Assembly: GCA_034769895.1 (NCBI GenBank)
Contig: CM068373.1
Span: 436,027,080-436,091,079, forward strand
From: Magicicada septendecula
Lineage: Eukaryota; Arthropoda; Insecta; Hemiptera; Cicadidae
Direction: 5' to 3'
DNA: 64,000 bases
A program made the position numbers and the translations under genes. Positions 46,166-57,639 of this stretch are shown here, piece after piece (position 1 is the stretch's first letter; each line of letters starts with the position of its first letter). The notes below the pieces were generated by a model that was given only the letters and a program-made list of their open reading frames with translations, had not been told where the DNA came from and did not search any database.

Positions 46166-48300
46166 ACGTTATTTTGTGACACTTACTTTTACACATACGC
46201 TCTTACTCGTATGCGCGCACTTACCCACGTCTCGGAGGTGATACTCTTCTTCAGCAGTATTTACTTTGATGCTCCCCAGCTGGGTCACAGGCTTTGGTCG
46301 TTGGTTGAGTGTGGATAAGCGCGTGAATAACATTATAAGTTTTAATTTACAAGTAAAGAGTACAGAGGATTGAGCAGTGGTTGTGAAATTAGTACGACTG
46401 TTTCAAGAAAAGCATATTCATTTGATTTATTAAAAAATAGCAAATTGTCATGTTATTTAAATTGTTCAATGTGGGTTTCTTGTTATATGAACCCTTATAT
46501 TCAATCCGAATATAATATACTCATAATATGTGTAACTCTGATTTCTTATACTTCTAAGACATAATATATACACACATAAATTATATATGACCTGAAATAG
46601 TACACAGACATATACATATAACACATATAAATATAATAGGAAACATAATTCATACGTATAACATTTAAATATTGATTTAGTCTTTACAAGTGTGGGTTCC
46701 AATGTATACCACGTAAATGAAACTTTTAATTAATTCAAATATTAATTAAAATATTAATAGAGAATCTTCTTTACGTCAATTGATTCTATTTTTACAGTCT
46801 CAATTAATTAACCATTACGTAAATCTCATATTTAAAAAATTACTCATTTAATTAATTACAACATATAATAAACTATGGTTCTTTCTTGACCATTCAATTA
46901 TGAGATTACTCTTATGATATTCTCTATTCTCATTTATATATTTAAACAATTATTTATTCATTCTTTAAGTAAAAAAAAAAATATATTAATGTTCTGTAAA
47001 CTTGGTTATGGAAACTAGCTTTTGGTGATAGACTTCAGGGTCATTTATAATGTTAAATAAATGTTCGAGTTCACCTGCATTTTTCCTGCACCCATTTAAA
47101 TTGTTGTTACCGTCCTCCAGACTCTCGAGTTCGTTGATCCTCTTCGGTATCAGCTCCTCTTGTCTCTACGTCGTTGAATTCCTCACTCCGTCTCCTGGAT
47201 CCTGAGTTCTTACGTGGACCTCTAGTCTTGATGATAAACGGCTGGATATAGCTGTATAGGCTGTCCCTGCGTCCTCTCGTAGATGTCTAGTTCCTCGTCC
47301 TCTTCTTTCTTGTCCCTCATTGCTGTCTAGAAGTTCTACGTAGTTATGACTCTTGTAGCTTCATTAATACAGTCTTTTATTTAAATCACTCGCTCTTTAA
47401 TAACTGCACCGACGTAATGCTGGTTCCATCACACTCCAGTTTATTTAAATACTGTTCAAACATTACTACACTTTGTAAAGTTTACGTTGTCGAGATGCGT
47501 TGTCGAGATGCGTCCTCTTACTAAATGAATTTGATCTGAGCTGAAAGTGTCGCGCACTGGGGTTTTATACTGCTGCTCGTTGCAATTCCTGTTGGAAACT
47601 GTTTCTGACAACTTTGGACTGGCCGGCGCATCGGTTTCATCATCACTTTCAACCTACGCGTCTTTTTATGTAGCGCACACTTTGTTATAAATATTATTAC
47701 ACCAATAGTTAGGTATAATATTAAACCTTATCTCTGCAAGTTTTGGTTGTTACCCTGTGCAAATTACGGCAGTTATGGCAAAATTTCACACGGTGTCTGA
47801 ACCGTTCCCACGATTAATGACCACTTAATGCCAAATTGAAGCGCCAGGCGTCAGCTATGTATTCACATATGTCGCTGATTCGTGTGACTTATGGTTCATG
47901 TACAATCCTTAAGAAACTGTGTGAAATCTTCCACCCTCTTTTGCATAATTGAACCTGTCTGTTATTTACACATGTACACATACACACACACGCAGACTGA
48001 TACACAAGCAGCGGCAGGCTGCTCTGACGTCACCTCTGCCGGTCTTAGCGTGTTAATAGCTCCCCTTCGTTACGTTTTAAAAACCAACAAAGTCATATGC
48101 TTCCATATGCATGCTTACGTACAATATTTGATTTATTTAAATTTAAATATTGCTTATATTTATTACATTCTTTCTTATCTATAACGTATATTTATTATAC
48201 TATTATGTACATCTTAATATTTTATACTTATATACGAAAACACGTTATCATACCTCAGTCAGGGGTTGATACATATACTTATGCTAAACGTATCGTTGCA
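46166..48300 (-). repeat. 5' LTR of the long-LTR Ty3 element
   Basis: 2135 bp partner of 38644-40760. No open frame of interest inside; the short duplicated ORFs in both LTRs are chance frames. Confidence 0.93.
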
Positions 48301-48301
48301 A

Positions 48302-48347
<46 letters not shown>
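48301..48347 (+). repeat. (AT)n microsatellite at the Ty3 insertion site
   Basis: AT run directly next to the 5' LTR outer end. The other flank (38600-38643) is also AT-repetitive, so the Ty3 element inserted into an AT tract of the Merlin 3' region. Confidence 0.9.
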
Positions 48348-48353
<6 letters not shown>

Positions 48354-48679
48354 GTCAAAGTGAAAATAAAAATACAAACAGTCGTATAAATACTCACTGG
48401 CGATTGCAAAATGCGTTGAAGGGGGAAATGCGTGATCTCATGGCGATTGCTACGTAGAGTCTCATGCTGCCAATTAACCGAAAAGATCCAGAACGCTTTC
48501 TCTCTGTTTTGGATTCTGCTTCAAATGCTTTTGCGCGGCTATTTAAATGTTTGTTAGTGTTTCTTTTTGTTATAAGTATAATCTTACAAAAAATTAATAA
48601 AAACCAATTTGTTTTTTTTCTAAACAAAAACAACCAGTGGTTTAAACCTCGGTTTAAACCTGCCAACCCTGTGTCCCAC

Positions 48680-48822
48680 AGATAATCATATTTTCTATAT
48701 ATGTTAAGGAATGTAATTATTTCATCACTCGACCATTTTAATGAATCACTCATTGTACATGTAGAAATAGAACGCTCAAAAGGCACATTACAACAACAAA
48801 ACCAAAACAAATGCAGAGACAA
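48680..48822 (-). pseudogene. MADF domain relic, N-terminal half (copy A)
   Basis: Encodes SDSLKWSSDEIITFLNIYRK and YDYLWD, then runs into the hAT end. Completed by 33789-33640. Confidence 0.65.
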
Positions 48823-49496
48823 ACACGTGGTGACAATGGAGACACTACTTCACTGCTACTGCACTGTCACACTGGGCGACTGGGGCGCTACTCGATAGTG
48901 GCTAGTGAGTCATATGACCTCAGTGTCTGCTAATGGCTACTTAGAAGCGCCTTAAGTTGAACATGTCCAACTTCTCTAGCTACAGATTCTTCACTCGCAT
49001 GCGAGCGCTAGTAGCTACTTCTATGTCACAATAGGCTACTTAGTAGCCGCTACATGAGTAGCGGCTAGTGAAGTAGCATAGTGTGACATAGGCGTGACAG
49101 ACATAAAATAAACTGCACATATTTGTGTTTATAAACCATCCAGTTGAAAAGTCATTTAATGGTACAAGAGAGGTTAAAATTTGATTTCGAACATAAATCA
49201 GTAATGATACTCATTTATAAAAAGCTAAGTGCTAAAGAATAACAGAAATTATATGGAGGGAGTTTGACTAACATGGTAGGAACTGCCATTTCATATGTTT
49301 TACATATTATGGTAAGCTCATATTTTAACAGTAGTCTGGAGTAAATGTATTCAAAATTAATGGTAGGAAATATACAAGATGTGAGTAGAAAATAAACCAG
49401 AAGTGTAATTTTTCTCAAGTTAAGTCTTAAATTATGATCAATTTCCCATTTTTAAAAAAGATTGATAGTAGTGATTCAGGTGTTGTATGTACTGTG

Positions 49497-50280
49497 TTCA
49501 GCTTCAGGTTTAGTATTGCATTTGATGCCCAGCAATATATGGAAGATTTGGACACTCAAAAACATTTGACAACCATACAGAGTGCAAATACAAGTTGAAC
49601 TGTAGACTCTTCTAAAAATAAAGTGGCAAAGACTAATGTCCTTGTTACTGCAGAAAAATAAACCACACTATCATAGCACATGAACAGAATTTCAGATCTA
49701 TGACTGTCAGTGTAAGCTTATCACCAAGTTGTATGACCAAAGTATAACAGTCCTAGTACTATCTCTGAGGCCACAGCAGTTAATGTCCTTGCTTCTAATT
49801 GTTTGATGATGTCAGATCTGAACTCGACAAAACCAATTTTGAAACTTTACAATAGATTTGTTTAACAGTCAATATGACGTAAAGTATTAAGGTCAGGATT
49901 TCTGAGGTTGACAATGTCAGTACAGAAAATGGAAAAATGTTGTCAGATTATAAGTTAAAATGTTAAAGAACTATGGTTTAGAACATAAATTAGTTTGTTT
50001 CTGTTTGGACAACCACAAATGCAAATTTTAGAGGGGGACAAAAAAAAATGTTCACAAGAGTTTAAAAGAAGTTTGGTAAGAGAATATTAGGCATAGGATG
50101 TGCACCATATACGGAACTTAAAAAAAGACTAATTTCATTTTCTGCCTTCCAGGTACCGTACTTCTGCTACAACTCAAATAGTCATTTCTGTACTGAAACA
50201 TGTGGGGTTCTGAGAAAGTACACTAGGAATCTAACCCAGTATGCTGGTGTCCTTACTTTGTTCTCAGAAATGTCGCCAAC
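49497..50280 (+). pseudogene. hAT-like transposase N-terminal relic (copy A)
   Basis: Broken frames give FDAQQYMEDLDTQKHLTTIQ, NKVAKTNVLVTAE, FRSxDCQCKLITKLYD and AVNVLASNCLMMSDL. This resembles the N-terminal region of insect hAT-like proteins with a DUF4371-type domain; I recognise this from memory of the family, not from a search. Many stops. A second copy is in B at about 57640-58410. Confidence 0.42.
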
Positions 50281-50750
50281 CCAGTAAAATGGTTATTAAT
50301 AGTTTTACAGGTTTTTATTATTCATTCATAACTGGTGTTTTTTAATAATGGCTTTTAGAAGAGAGTACACTATTATAATAAACAGAATGAATGTGTAAAC
50401 TTGTTGACCATGAATTATCATATGTATATATCTATGGGTGTTACCCATAGATTATCATAAAACTTAGGCATTAGGTTTTGCTGGCCAATATCATGATTTG
50501 TAAGAAATTAAAAATTCCACTACTGAATAAAATTAATTAGAACTCTATGAATTTCAAAATCTGCTAAATATCAATGGACACTTGATTATAACTAAACTTA
50601 TTTAATTACATAGTTGATTGTATTCTGTGACTAAATAAATCTTGTCTGCATTATAAGCTATTTCGCTCGACTTTGGTTTCATGCGTTTGCTAAACATTTT
50701 GTGTACACCTTGTTGTTATATGCAGTGAGATGTAATAATTTTATACTGTA

Positions 50751-52437
50751 ATGCAGAAGCAATTAGACGACTGTTTAGCTAGATCTGACTGTAGACATTG
50801 TTCGGTTATTTATTCATATAATTACACGTCAGATTATGCCGAAAAACTTTTAGTTTCTATGTTGGAAGCTATGTTGTATGTATGTTAGTTTCGCATTGTG
50901 TGGTGTGATTTGTATGCCACTGAATTTGAATAATGTCTTAATATGGTGACTAGCGCTGTTTGTATTTACATATTCATCAATTAATTATTGTTACTGTGCT
51001 TTCGAAAAGTTGCAGTGGTGTATTGAATAGTTTATATTAGTGAAACTAAATTATAGCAGCCGTAGTATACTTACGAAGGTCTAAGGTAATTTACTTATTT
51101 GAAGACAACTGGACGTTAAGTTAAGGAGGAAACATAGCGTAATATAATAATATATAATATAGTGGAAATAACGATAATAGTCATTGATGGGTGTGAAGTA
51201 CACTTACGGTTAATTTCTTTTGTAATATAATGCACTCATTATCAAAAATTAATTTCAATTTGGATGTGTTCTTCATTGTGTGTCAATGAGATTATCCATA
51301 AGCTAGAAGAATTATTCGATTGTATGTGAAAATATCTTCCGTTACAGAAAAATTATTAGTTTATTATTGGATTCCGAATAGAACACATTGAAAACTCTGT
51401 ACAACTCAAGATATGAAAGTGTCTAGCGCATTAAACTGAAGTGAGGTTAGGCAATAGAGTGATTTAACATAAAGGAAGAATGAAGATAAATTGTGCCTAA
51501 ATAGAAGAAAAAGATTTAAAGTGGAAAAATAAGTGAAGACTAATACATAAAGGAAAGTATTGTGTAAAATATTGTAAAAGAAAAATCTAATAAGTACGAT
51601 AAACTACACTTCACATCTACACTTTTTACTCACTTATAAACTATATCTAAACTTTCACATAGTGAATAAACTAAGAATTATATATTTATTTCACTGTTTA
51701 ACTATTATTTTACTGTTATAAAATTATTGAAGGAGTAATAATTACTTGAACTCGATTAACCTATAAGCACGCACCGTTGTATAAAACGAACTTTGTGTAA
51801 ACTTAAATATAATTTATTGATAAACCATATTAGATTTAATAGTATTTGTGTGATGTTTTGTACTTCACAAGAGGTATTTTTGTTGATTTTCTGTAGTCAA
51901 AAGGACCTACTAAATACAATTTTTGTAACATAAATAATTTGCAGTAATACGGATTACGGATACGGATGCCTGAAAGTAAGAGGTGAATGCAGCCAACTGA
52001 GCGAAAATATTTTACTAGGCGGAGCAATTATCCTTTATATAAAAGCATTTAATTTGTCTTAAAAGGAAGAAAATAACAGTTAGAAAGACATAAATACAAT
52101 ATTGAAGATTTTGAATTGCATGTTTAATTTATTCTTATGTTACTGATCTCTTTATTTTTTCATATAGTGAATGTTAATTTTTATCACAAAAATGACGGCG
52201 ACACAGACTCTTGGAACTAAATTTGAACTGACTAATACAAATAGTTAGCCTAAGTCATTTAAAACCAACCAAGTGAGAAGGAATTAATAAAGAATTTATG
52301 AATTTTGAACATACCAAGATCATCAACTTTTTATAACGAATAAATAAATAGAATTATTAATTTTAATTGTTTTTACTGACAAAACAATTTGGCGCATACA
52401 ATGGGCAACAGAAGAATCATTTGAAAAAATTAATTGA
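50751..52437. other. No gene seen
   Basis: AT-rich single-copy-looking DNA between copies A and B; no domain, terminal repeat or long frame. Confidence 0.55.
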
Positions 52438-52586
52438 TGGTTATAAATTGGCACCCACAAGTTGGGACTATCTAACATACTATTTACGTTTGGGTTATAA
52501 ATTGGCACCAGCAACTTGAGGCTATCTAACACACTATTTATAACGTCTGGTTATAAATTGACACTTACAACGTGAGGCATAAATAA
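52438..52586 (+). repeat. Tandem repeat, about 55-bp unit, 2.7 copies
   Basis: Units start at 52438, 52492 and 52548, each opening GGTTATAAATTG(G/A)CAC; the last is truncated. Confidence 0.88.
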
Positions 52587-52623
52587 TAAAACACACAAAT
52601 AATGAGTATTTTACAATATATAC

Positions 52624-52700
52624 ACTACAGCATCGAATATCCGAACCTCTCGGGACGAGGATCCGTTTTGATAATCGATATTTCGGATAAATAGAGCATA
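52624..52700 (+). mobile_element. Tigger-like terminal relic
   Basis: ACAGCATCGAATATCCGAAC then CTCTCGGGACGAGGATCCG parallels the ends of the Tigger at 11142 (CTAATCCGGACACCTCGGGA then CCGGATCC). A related but diverged family end; the other end is not found. Confidence 0.5.
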
Positions 52701-52977
52701 ACTTGAAAACATTATTTCCCTTTACAAAAACAAAGGTTTTTATTACAAAATCATTTATAACATACTCTTATATAATTTCAGCATCCTGTATTCTGTACTG
52801 TAATTAGGACGAGCGAAGCGAGTCCTTATACTAGGCAACAATTGGTACATTTTTGTGGTACACTTTACGGAAAAACTACTGAACCTCTAGACTTGAAATT
52901 GAACATAATTATTCATATTTATACCTAGATGTGTCATCAATCATTATTTTGATAAAAAATTAATTTTGACAAGAAAT

Positions 52978-53075
52978 ACAGTAGAAGCCCGATATAGCGC
53001 GGTTGTCGGGTGACATACTTTCCCCCGCGTTATAGGCGTAACCGCGGTATATCGGAAGGTGACCTGTACAGTGAC
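52978..53075 (+). mobile_element. Second Tigger/pogo-like terminal sequence
   Basis: ACAGTAGAAGCCCGATATAG then CGCGGTTGTCGGGTGAC, followed by CGCGGTATATCGGAAGG-type imperfect inversion. This CAGTAGA...ATATAGCG end is typical of pogo-like families. No transposase follows. Confidence 0.5.
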
Positions 53076-54342
53076 AAATGATGGGGAGGGAGGACCGGGA
53101 AAAAGGCTACAGCATAATGCACTACTATATACTGTACGTAAATTACGTCACCAAATGTAGAAATAAAAAATAAGAAAACTGTATTTTAAACCAATATTTT
53201 AATCTATTTTAATCCAATGGAATATAAAATATACTATTTATACATTGCTCACTCGACCTACTGTAGGCCTAATTGTTGGTCTTAAAAAAGTCCGTAATTG
53301 TTGTTTGACGGGATAATGCACAGCGTTTCTTTTCCGCGTATTGTTTAAGATAAAATATCAAATAAAATAAATCAAAGTTTGATCAACTGAAGTCCACTAG
53401 GTGACTAATGGGGTGGGAATCAGGCCGGTCCTAATCCCCTGCGCTTGTGTGTGTGCATGCTGCATGTTTGTGAGTGGGCCTGACCTTCACCCAGCCACAC
53501 TTGTTATTTGATACTACTATACGTGTCAAAATCCTGAGCCTATTGTACAGGATATAGGCTGTGTTGGCATCGGTCAGTGGAGTTAGGTAAGTAGGTATTG
53601 GTTTTATTTGTTTATTATTTTTCTTGAGGTGGAAGGTTTTCAACTAAAGCAAAACCACCTTTCCTAAACTTATTCTTGCTCCCATTTGTCCAAATTCAGT
53701 GCATGTAATATATGGTAACATCTGCTGGTGTTTTTTTGTATGGAGGTTACGTCTGTCTACTGGTTGTGGTTTTATTTATTACTTTTATGAGTGGCAGTGT
53801 TTTAATACACCAAAAACCAACTTTCCTAAGCTTTTAGGAATTAGTCTGGCAAATCAGCATCTAGATGGAATGTACCAATTGAAAGGGGGGGGGATAATGC
53901 ACAAGTACAAAAAATGATAGTTACATTAAATTTATCATGTTTCTAGTATAATTTTATACCTGAATTAGAATTTACTTAATATATTTTAACAAAACTACTG
54001 TTGGAACCTTACAGGAGACCCCAACCAATGAAAAGATTAGTCACTAATGTGGGGTGTCAAGCTCACATCACTGTCATTAAAATGTTTGCATTGATTTCAG
54101 TAACAAGTAACAGACTATACAGTGGCCACAATTTTTCCTGTGGTTCTTGATTTGAGTTCAGAATTTTTGTTTGTAATAACTATAGAAAAGGACTTTCTCA
54201 CTAAATGTGACCCTTATGTTGAAGTTAAGAAAATTCCCTTTTATCTCATCTATAATATTATTTACTAAATACAACTATTTCATTAACGACTTGGAACACA
54301 ACGTTTTTTATGAGTAAAAACATAAAGTTTTATCTTACAACC

Positions 54343-54380
54343 TGAACCGGTTTTCAGTTTTAAAAAGCTTCTTCAGAGGT
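54343..54380 (-). ncRNA. Hammerhead-ribozyme-like core, left PLE arm in copy B
   Basis: Minus strand CTCTGAAGAAGCTTTTTAAA then ACTGAAAACC: a CUGAAGA box, potential stem II and GAAAACC. Weaker than the right arm. Confidence 0.4.
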
Positions 54381-54519
54381 TGCCACTGGTAGCGCTGTCC
54401 GTCCTGTTGTGGGCGAAGGAATCGAATTTTGAAAGATAGATGCTGTGTGTGTGGGGTGAGATATGTTCGAATAATGCATGCGGTACAAAATACAGAATCA
54501 CTTATAAAACTACTAACAA

Positions 54520-54982
54520 AACAGATCACACACTATCAAAACACACACACAAAGCACAATACAATTTTGATCTACCTGGTATTTACAAATTAAATTGCTC
54601 AAATTACAACAAATTCTACATAGGCCAGACAGGACGTAGCTTTAAACAAAGATACATTGAACACACAAAGGCACTCCACACCACTACAGAATCCACCTTT
54701 GCAAACCACCTCATTGAAGCAAACCACACATACAAAAACATCGACAATAACATGAACATTCTACACGTACACACAAAAGGCCAAAAACTAGACACTCTAG
54801 AACAATTGGAAATATACAAACACACGAAAACAAATAAAAACGACATCCTAAACGAACAGACACAATTCAAATCGCACGCATTATTCGGACATATCTCACC
54901 CCACACACACAACATCGATCTTTCAAAATTCGATTCTGTCGCCCACAACAGGACGGAGAGTGCTACCAGCGGCTACCTCTGA
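54520..54982 (+). pseudogene. PLE GIY-YIG endonuclease C-terminus
   Basis: Open from 54440. The PLE-specific part starts near LPGIYKLNCSNYNKFYIGQT (GIY and YIG signatures, about 54578-54630), then the Arg of GRSFKQRYIEHTKAL, the His-rich NHLIEANHTYKN and the usual PLE tail ILNEQTQFKSHALF, ending at TGA 54980-54982. In live PLEs this domain nicks target DNA for priming. No RT domain remains, so it is a truncated copy, but the endonuclease fragment has no stop. Confidence 0.85.
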
Positions 54983-55017
54983 AGAAGCTTTTTAAAAGTG
55001 GAAACCGGTTAAGGTTG
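54979..55017 (+). ncRNA. Hammerhead-ribozyme-like core, right PLE arm in copy B
   Basis: CTGAAGA (54979-54985), stem II AGCTTTT/TAAAAGTG, GAAA (55001-55004), a possible short stem III CC/GG with loop GGTTAA, then GUU as a possible cleavage triplet. Stem I pairing is poor by eye. The CUGANGA...GAAA core in a PLE terminal repeat agrees with the known ribozymes of this superfamily. Confidence 0.5.
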
Positions 55018-55744
55018 TAAAGTAAAACTATATGTTTTTACTCATAAAAAACTTTGTGTTCCGAGTCGTTAATGAAATAGTTGTATTTAGTTAAGTAACG
55101 GACATGTTATGGACAACGAAATCCAAGAATATTATTTACATCAAAATAGGGTTTGGCAAATACATGTATAGGCCTACCTGTTTATTAGCCTTCAACTTGT
55201 CTGCAAGAGCTTAGTTAATTTTATCAATTACTTGACAATCCTGGTCAGTCTGTAACCGTCTATTACACATAATACTAGATTAAACATGATTTATTTGTTA
55301 ATTATTATTTTGTAAAGTTAGTTTTATGAATATTCAAATACAGATTTAAGAATAACACACAGACATAAATCTGGAAGGCAAGTAAGTAAATTAGTCTACC
55401 TAAAGGGGAAGAAAAATAAAAATGTAAGTCGTTTGATTTCCATTACTGACCTGTATATTATTAGTCTACTTCTATCACTTGTTTCTACAGGAATGGATCT
55501 GTCTTGACAACTGAACAAGGAAGTGTATGAGTTTTAAATTGTAATGGAAATATGGCCAGACATACCCTGAGTTGTAGAAAAGTCTTTGATACAGTTTAAC
55601 AAATATCTGATTATATTGGATAAACCCGATCATGAAAAAGGAACAAAAATATGACTGGTACATAGAAGATGAAGAATAGCTTTAAAGAATTTGCATCCTA
55701 TTAAGATAAAAACCAACCAATATCCAAGAGAATTATAAGTCTTA

Positions 55745-56160
55745 AATAAAAGATCACAGTGGAGGTGATAGATGTTTATGGATCACAAGTGTGGAATGTA
55801 CATAAAAGAAATAGGGAAATGTTAAGTTCGGTTAAAATTGGGTGCTGGAGGAGAAGTTGTAACTCAACAAGTGGCTAGTCATGGTTGGAAATGATGAAAT
55901 AAGAAGGTGAACTGGAATGGATGGTAAATATTACAGGAACAGTCGAAGTTAAGAAATAAAATTTGATTGCCACCTATATAAAGTGCCTGAAATGAAGAGT
56001 TCTAAGCAACTGTTGAATAAACACAACAAGAAGTAATGGTAGACCATAAATTTCCTGGATCAATGGCATATAAACTGTTATGAACAGCAGGGGCCTTCAA
56101 ATCACAGGCTGTGAGGACAGAAAATGTTGGCAGATATTGAGATGTGGCAGACACTGAAGC
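55745..56160 (+). pseudogene. LINE reverse transcriptase C-terminal relic (copy B)
   Basis: Same relic as 29840-30262, with comparable decay. Confidence 0.55.
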
Positions 56161-57226
56161 CTGTATCACACTATGCTACTTAACTAGTCACTACTAAATA
56201 CCTGCTACTACATTTTATTAGTATTTCTAGTTCACAATGTTTTTAGGTAGCCGTCATTTAGTAGTGGTTAGTACAGCAAAGTACATAGTTGTGTAGATTG
56301 GTTTGATGTTAAAAAGTATTGTGCAGAACGTCGTCTGTGAGTGTGAGACATGAGGCTTTGAGACACGTGTTGCTGATTGGTGTTAGAGCTTTGTAAGGGA
56401 CTGCTGCATAACATCAGGAACAAAAATAAATGTATGTTGGTTCAGGAATCAATGTGTAGAATGAATAACTGGGAACTTCAACAACACTAATCAGAGAGCT
56501 GGCAATTGAGGACCCCCAATCTTACCACATTAGATCATGCGGTTAGCCTTACTAAAGTTTCAGGAGTTGCTAGATTTAGTGTCACCAAAGTAAATTTGGT
56601 TTGTATCCGTCTTCAGTTGTGGCACTACGCTTTCAGAATGTTTAATTTTATTCAGTTCATTATGAAAAGCATCAAGGAGTGTTTTAATTTTGTATTTTAA
56701 AGCATCTCCTTTTGCTGGTAATCAAGGAAGTTCCAGCTCATCTAGCAACCAAGTGAAAGCAGTTTTATCGCGTCGTGTTTCAAATACTCTATGGATGTAA
56801 TGTCCCACAGATAACCACATTTTCTATATACGTTAATGAATATAATTATTTCATCACTCGATCATTTTAATAAAGCATTCACTGTACATGTAGAAATAGA
56901 ACACTCAAAAGGCACATTACAACAACAAAACCAAAACAAATGCAGAGACAAACACATGGTGACAATAGAGACACTACTTCACTGTACTGCACTGTCACAC
57001 TGGGCGACTGGGATGCTACTCGGTAGTGGCTAGTGAGTCATATGAGCTCAGTGTCTGCTAATGGCTACTTAGAAGCGCCTTAAGTTGAACACGTCCAACT
57101 TCTCTAGCTACAGATTCTTCACTCGCATGCGAGCGCTAGTAGCTACTTCTATGTCACAATAGGCTACTTAGTAGCCGCTACATAAGTAGCGGCTAGTGAA
57201 GTAGCATAGTGCGACATAGGCTTGAC
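56160..57226 (-). mobile_element. MADF-encoding element with inverted ends, undisturbed copy
   Basis: About 1.07 kb between inverted ends TATCACACTATGCTACTT (56165) and AAGTAGCATAGTGCGACATA (57200-57219). The right side holds a second palindrome (GTAGCCGCTACATAAGTAGCGGCTA). It encodes a minus-strand MADF relic (about 56970-56600). Possible PIF/Harbinger-type non-autonomous element. Confidence 0.55.
56600..56970 (-). pseudogene. MADF domain relic (copy B)
   Basis: Same domain as in copy C (59136-59520), with a stop within the region corresponding to SIEYLKH. MADF is a Myb/SANT-like DNA-binding domain. Confidence 0.6.
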
Positions 57227-57639
57227 AGACATAAAATAAACTGCACATATTTGTGTTTATAAACCATCCAGTTGAAAAGTCATTTAATGGTACAAGAGAG
57301 GTTTAAATTTGATTTCGAACATATATAAGTAATGATACTCATTTATAAAAAGCTAAGTGCTAAAGAATAATAGAAATTATACGGAGGGAGTTTGACTAAC
57401 ATGGTAGGAACTGCCAATTCATATGTTTTACATATTATGGTAAGCTGATATTTTAATTGTAGTCTGGAGTAAATGTATTCAAAATTAATGGTAGGAAATA
57501 TACAAGATGTGAGAGAAAATAAACCAGAAGTGTAATTTTTCTCAAGTTAAGTCTTAAATTATGATCAATTTCCCATTTTTAAAAAAGATTGATAGTAGTG
57601 ATTCAGGTGTTGTATGTACTGTGTTCAGCTTCAGGTTTA

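Larger units (their letters stand above)
38644..48300 (-). mobile_element. Ty3/gypsy element with about 2.1-kb LTRs
   Basis: Minus-oriented, 9.66 kb. LTRs at 46166-48300 (5') and 38644-40760 (3') are nearly identical by eye, apart from a few point changes and small indels, so this is the youngest insertion in the nest. The minus-strand LTR starts TGCAACGATACG. A tRNA-Lys-like primer site follows the 5' LTR and a purine tract precedes the 3' LTR. Gag, protease, RT/RNase H and integrase are all present with few lesions; no env-like frame is seen. The target duplication is obscured by AT-rich flanks (ATATT against ATATA). Confidence 0.92.
37391..48489 (+). mobile_element. Merlin transposon, split by a Ty3 element
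   Basis: Inverted ends of about 90 bp starting GGACCTTTTCGGTTAATTGG (left) and GGATCTTTTCGGTTAATTGG (right, other strand). The 8-bp target duplication AGAATGCT/AGAACGCT (one C/T difference) lies at 37383-37390 and 48490-48497. It encodes an IS1595-like transposase at 37570-38436. Removing the Ty3 element (38644-48300) leaves about 1.4 kb, the usual Merlin size. Confidence 0.88.
33790..48671 (-). mobile_element. hAT transposon carrying nested Merlin and Ty3 elements
   Basis: 8-bp target duplication TGTCCCAC at 33782-33789 and 48672-48679; copy B has the single empty site at 56801-56808. Inverted ends are CAGGGTTGCCAAAAACC (left) and CAGGGTTGGCAGGTTTAAAC (right, other strand). Subterminal repeats of the type GGTTTAAACC occur at both ends. 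Without the nest (37391-48489) it would be about 3.8 kb, normal for an autonomous hAT. It encodes a minus-strand BED-hAT transposase. Confidence 0.93.
30265..49092 (-). mobile_element. MADF-encoding element with inverted ends (copy A, expanded)
   Basis: The left end TATCACACTATGCTACTT (about 30269) and the right end ending AAGTAGCATAGTGTGACATA (about 49070-49090) are inverted repeats of about 35 bp. They enclose, in the undisturbed copy B, about 1.07 kb with a minus-strand MADF domain. MADF/Myb-like genes accompany PIF/Harbinger transposons, so this may be a non-autonomous PIF/Harbinger-type element; no transposase is present. The target duplication is not resolved. In copy A the RTE and the hAT nest sit inside it. 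Confidence 0.55.
28493..50750 (+). repeat. Mosaic duplicated segment, copy A (with RTE and hAT nest inside)
   Basis: Matches copy B (53523-58805) almost throughout, from GTCAAAATC(T/C)TGAGCC at the left to TAATAATTTTATACT at the right, after removing the RTE (30379-33245), the hAT nest (33790-48671) and B's PLE. Ancestral order within the segment: unknown left part, LINE RT tail, inverted-repeat MADF element, hAT-like transposase relic. It is a segmental duplication of older repeats rather than one clear transposon. Confidence 0.85.
54266..55127 (+). mobile_element. Penelope-like element with inverted ends (copy B)
   Basis: 12-bp target duplication AATATTATTTAC at 54254-54265 and 55128-55139; copy A lacks the element. 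Inverted arms are 54266-54477 and 54893-55087. Only the right side carries the roughly 40-bp extension (TAAGTAACGGACATG to ATCCAAG). The coding part keeps only the C-terminal endonuclease, so it is a 5'-truncated copy with an inverted terminal partner. Confidence 0.9.

Noticed and set aside
10747..48347. Microsatellites as possible CRISPR-like or structured repeat arrays
   Set aside because: Simple dinucleotide runs (CA, TG, AT, CT) with no spacer structure; the DNA is eukaryotic.
48301..48347. AT tract as a target-site duplication of the Ty3 element
   Set aside because: The flanks are too repetitive to define a unique duplication.
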